A DNA stretch of 6,254 nucleotides, taken from positions 1 through 6,254 of the forward strand of contig CAILDT010000215.1 in the NCBI GenBank assembly GCA_903833025.1, read 5' to 3'. Under the pieces are notes generated by a model that was not told the origin of the DNA, made no database searches, and worked only from the letters and a program-made list of their open reading frames with translations. Positions 6,056-6,254 of this stretch are shown piece by piece. The number at the start of each line of letters is the position of its first letter. Position 1 is the first letter of the stretch. A program made the position numbers and the translations under genes. Source of the stretch: an uncultured Bacteroidota bacterium. Lineage in GTDB: Bacteria > Bacteroidota > Bacteroidia > 2-12-FULL-35-15.

Positions 6056-6254
6056 ATGAAAGAAAGTGAATTGAAACAGAATAATATAATAACTATTGGC
6101 TTGCATTCGGATATGCTTACTGCGATGTCCATAGGGGTGGACTGGAAAGAGGTGGAAAAACAAAACTTAGGAATAAATGATTTTCTGAATTCGGAAAATG
6201 CTAGTTCGTACGTCACCAATTTTTTTGAAGATGCTTATTTTTTTCTTAACGACA
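6056..6254 (+). CDS. Hypothetical protein, N-terminal part (runs off window)
   Basis: An open frame from ATG 6056 to the window end gives 66 residues, MKESELKQNNIITIGLHSDM at the start and SSYVTNFFEDAYFFLND at the end. The start is well bounded: an in-frame TGA lies at 6050-6052, and the nearby ATG at 6052 is in another frame and stops after five codons. The visible part is acidic and mixed polar, with no signal peptide or membrane helix, suggesting a cytoplasmic protein. No family is recognised and too little is visible to assign a role. Codon use and the even spread of hydrophobic residues look coding. The opposite-strand reading frame here is a shadow. The region between the array and this start (5911-6055) probably contains its promoter. 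Confidence 0.65.
   Translation, partial: MKESELKQNNIITIGLHSDMLTAMSIGVDWKEVEKQNLGINDFLNSENASSYVTNFFEDAYFFLND

Noticed and set aside
6028..6219. 63-codon minus-strand frame at the right edge
   Set aside because: It overlaps the plus-strand frame from 6056, which has an ATG, an upstream stop and stays open to the window end.

Overview
The window looks like a chromosomal segment of a member of the Bacteroidota, probably Chitinophagales or Sphingobacteriales. It is AT-rich, genes lack clear Shine-Dalgarno sequences and have A/C-rich leaders, and the genes present are typical of the phylum: TonB-dependent receptors with a carboxypeptidase-regulatory-like N-terminal domain, and a 2TM-domain protein. 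Species cannot be told from the sequence.

Layout. Positions 3-1271 (+) hold the C-terminal barrel of a TonB-dependent receptor whose start lies outside the window. Eight bases further on it converges with a leftward three-gene cluster: a complete TonB-dependent receptor (4462-2270), a secreted helical-repeat (TPR-like) protein (2233-1592) and a small two-helix membrane protein (1564-1280). The gaps are 36 and 27 bases, so these are probably one operon spanning outer membrane, periplasm and inner membrane. Their shared start region (4463-4542) contains a perfect inverted repeat. Next to it is a clear intrinsic terminator (4543-4564) that ends the leftward transcript of an unrecognised cysteine-free 317-residue protein (5542-4589).

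Upstream of that orphan gene lies the most unusual part of the window: six tandem 42-bp units (5659-5910), the first three nearly identical, the last three decayed. The unit length is a multiple of three, so the array is open in exactly opposed frames on both strands as 14-residue peptide repeats. It also carries phased A-tracts and palindromic junctions. A plausible Bacteroidota-type promoter (5956-5988, minus strand) and a boxA-like sequence (5903-5913) point leftward into the array, so it may be the transcribed leader of the orphan gene or a small gene. At the right edge a further rightward gene begins at 6056 and runs off the window. No tRNA, rRNA, CRISPR array or transposase gene was seen.
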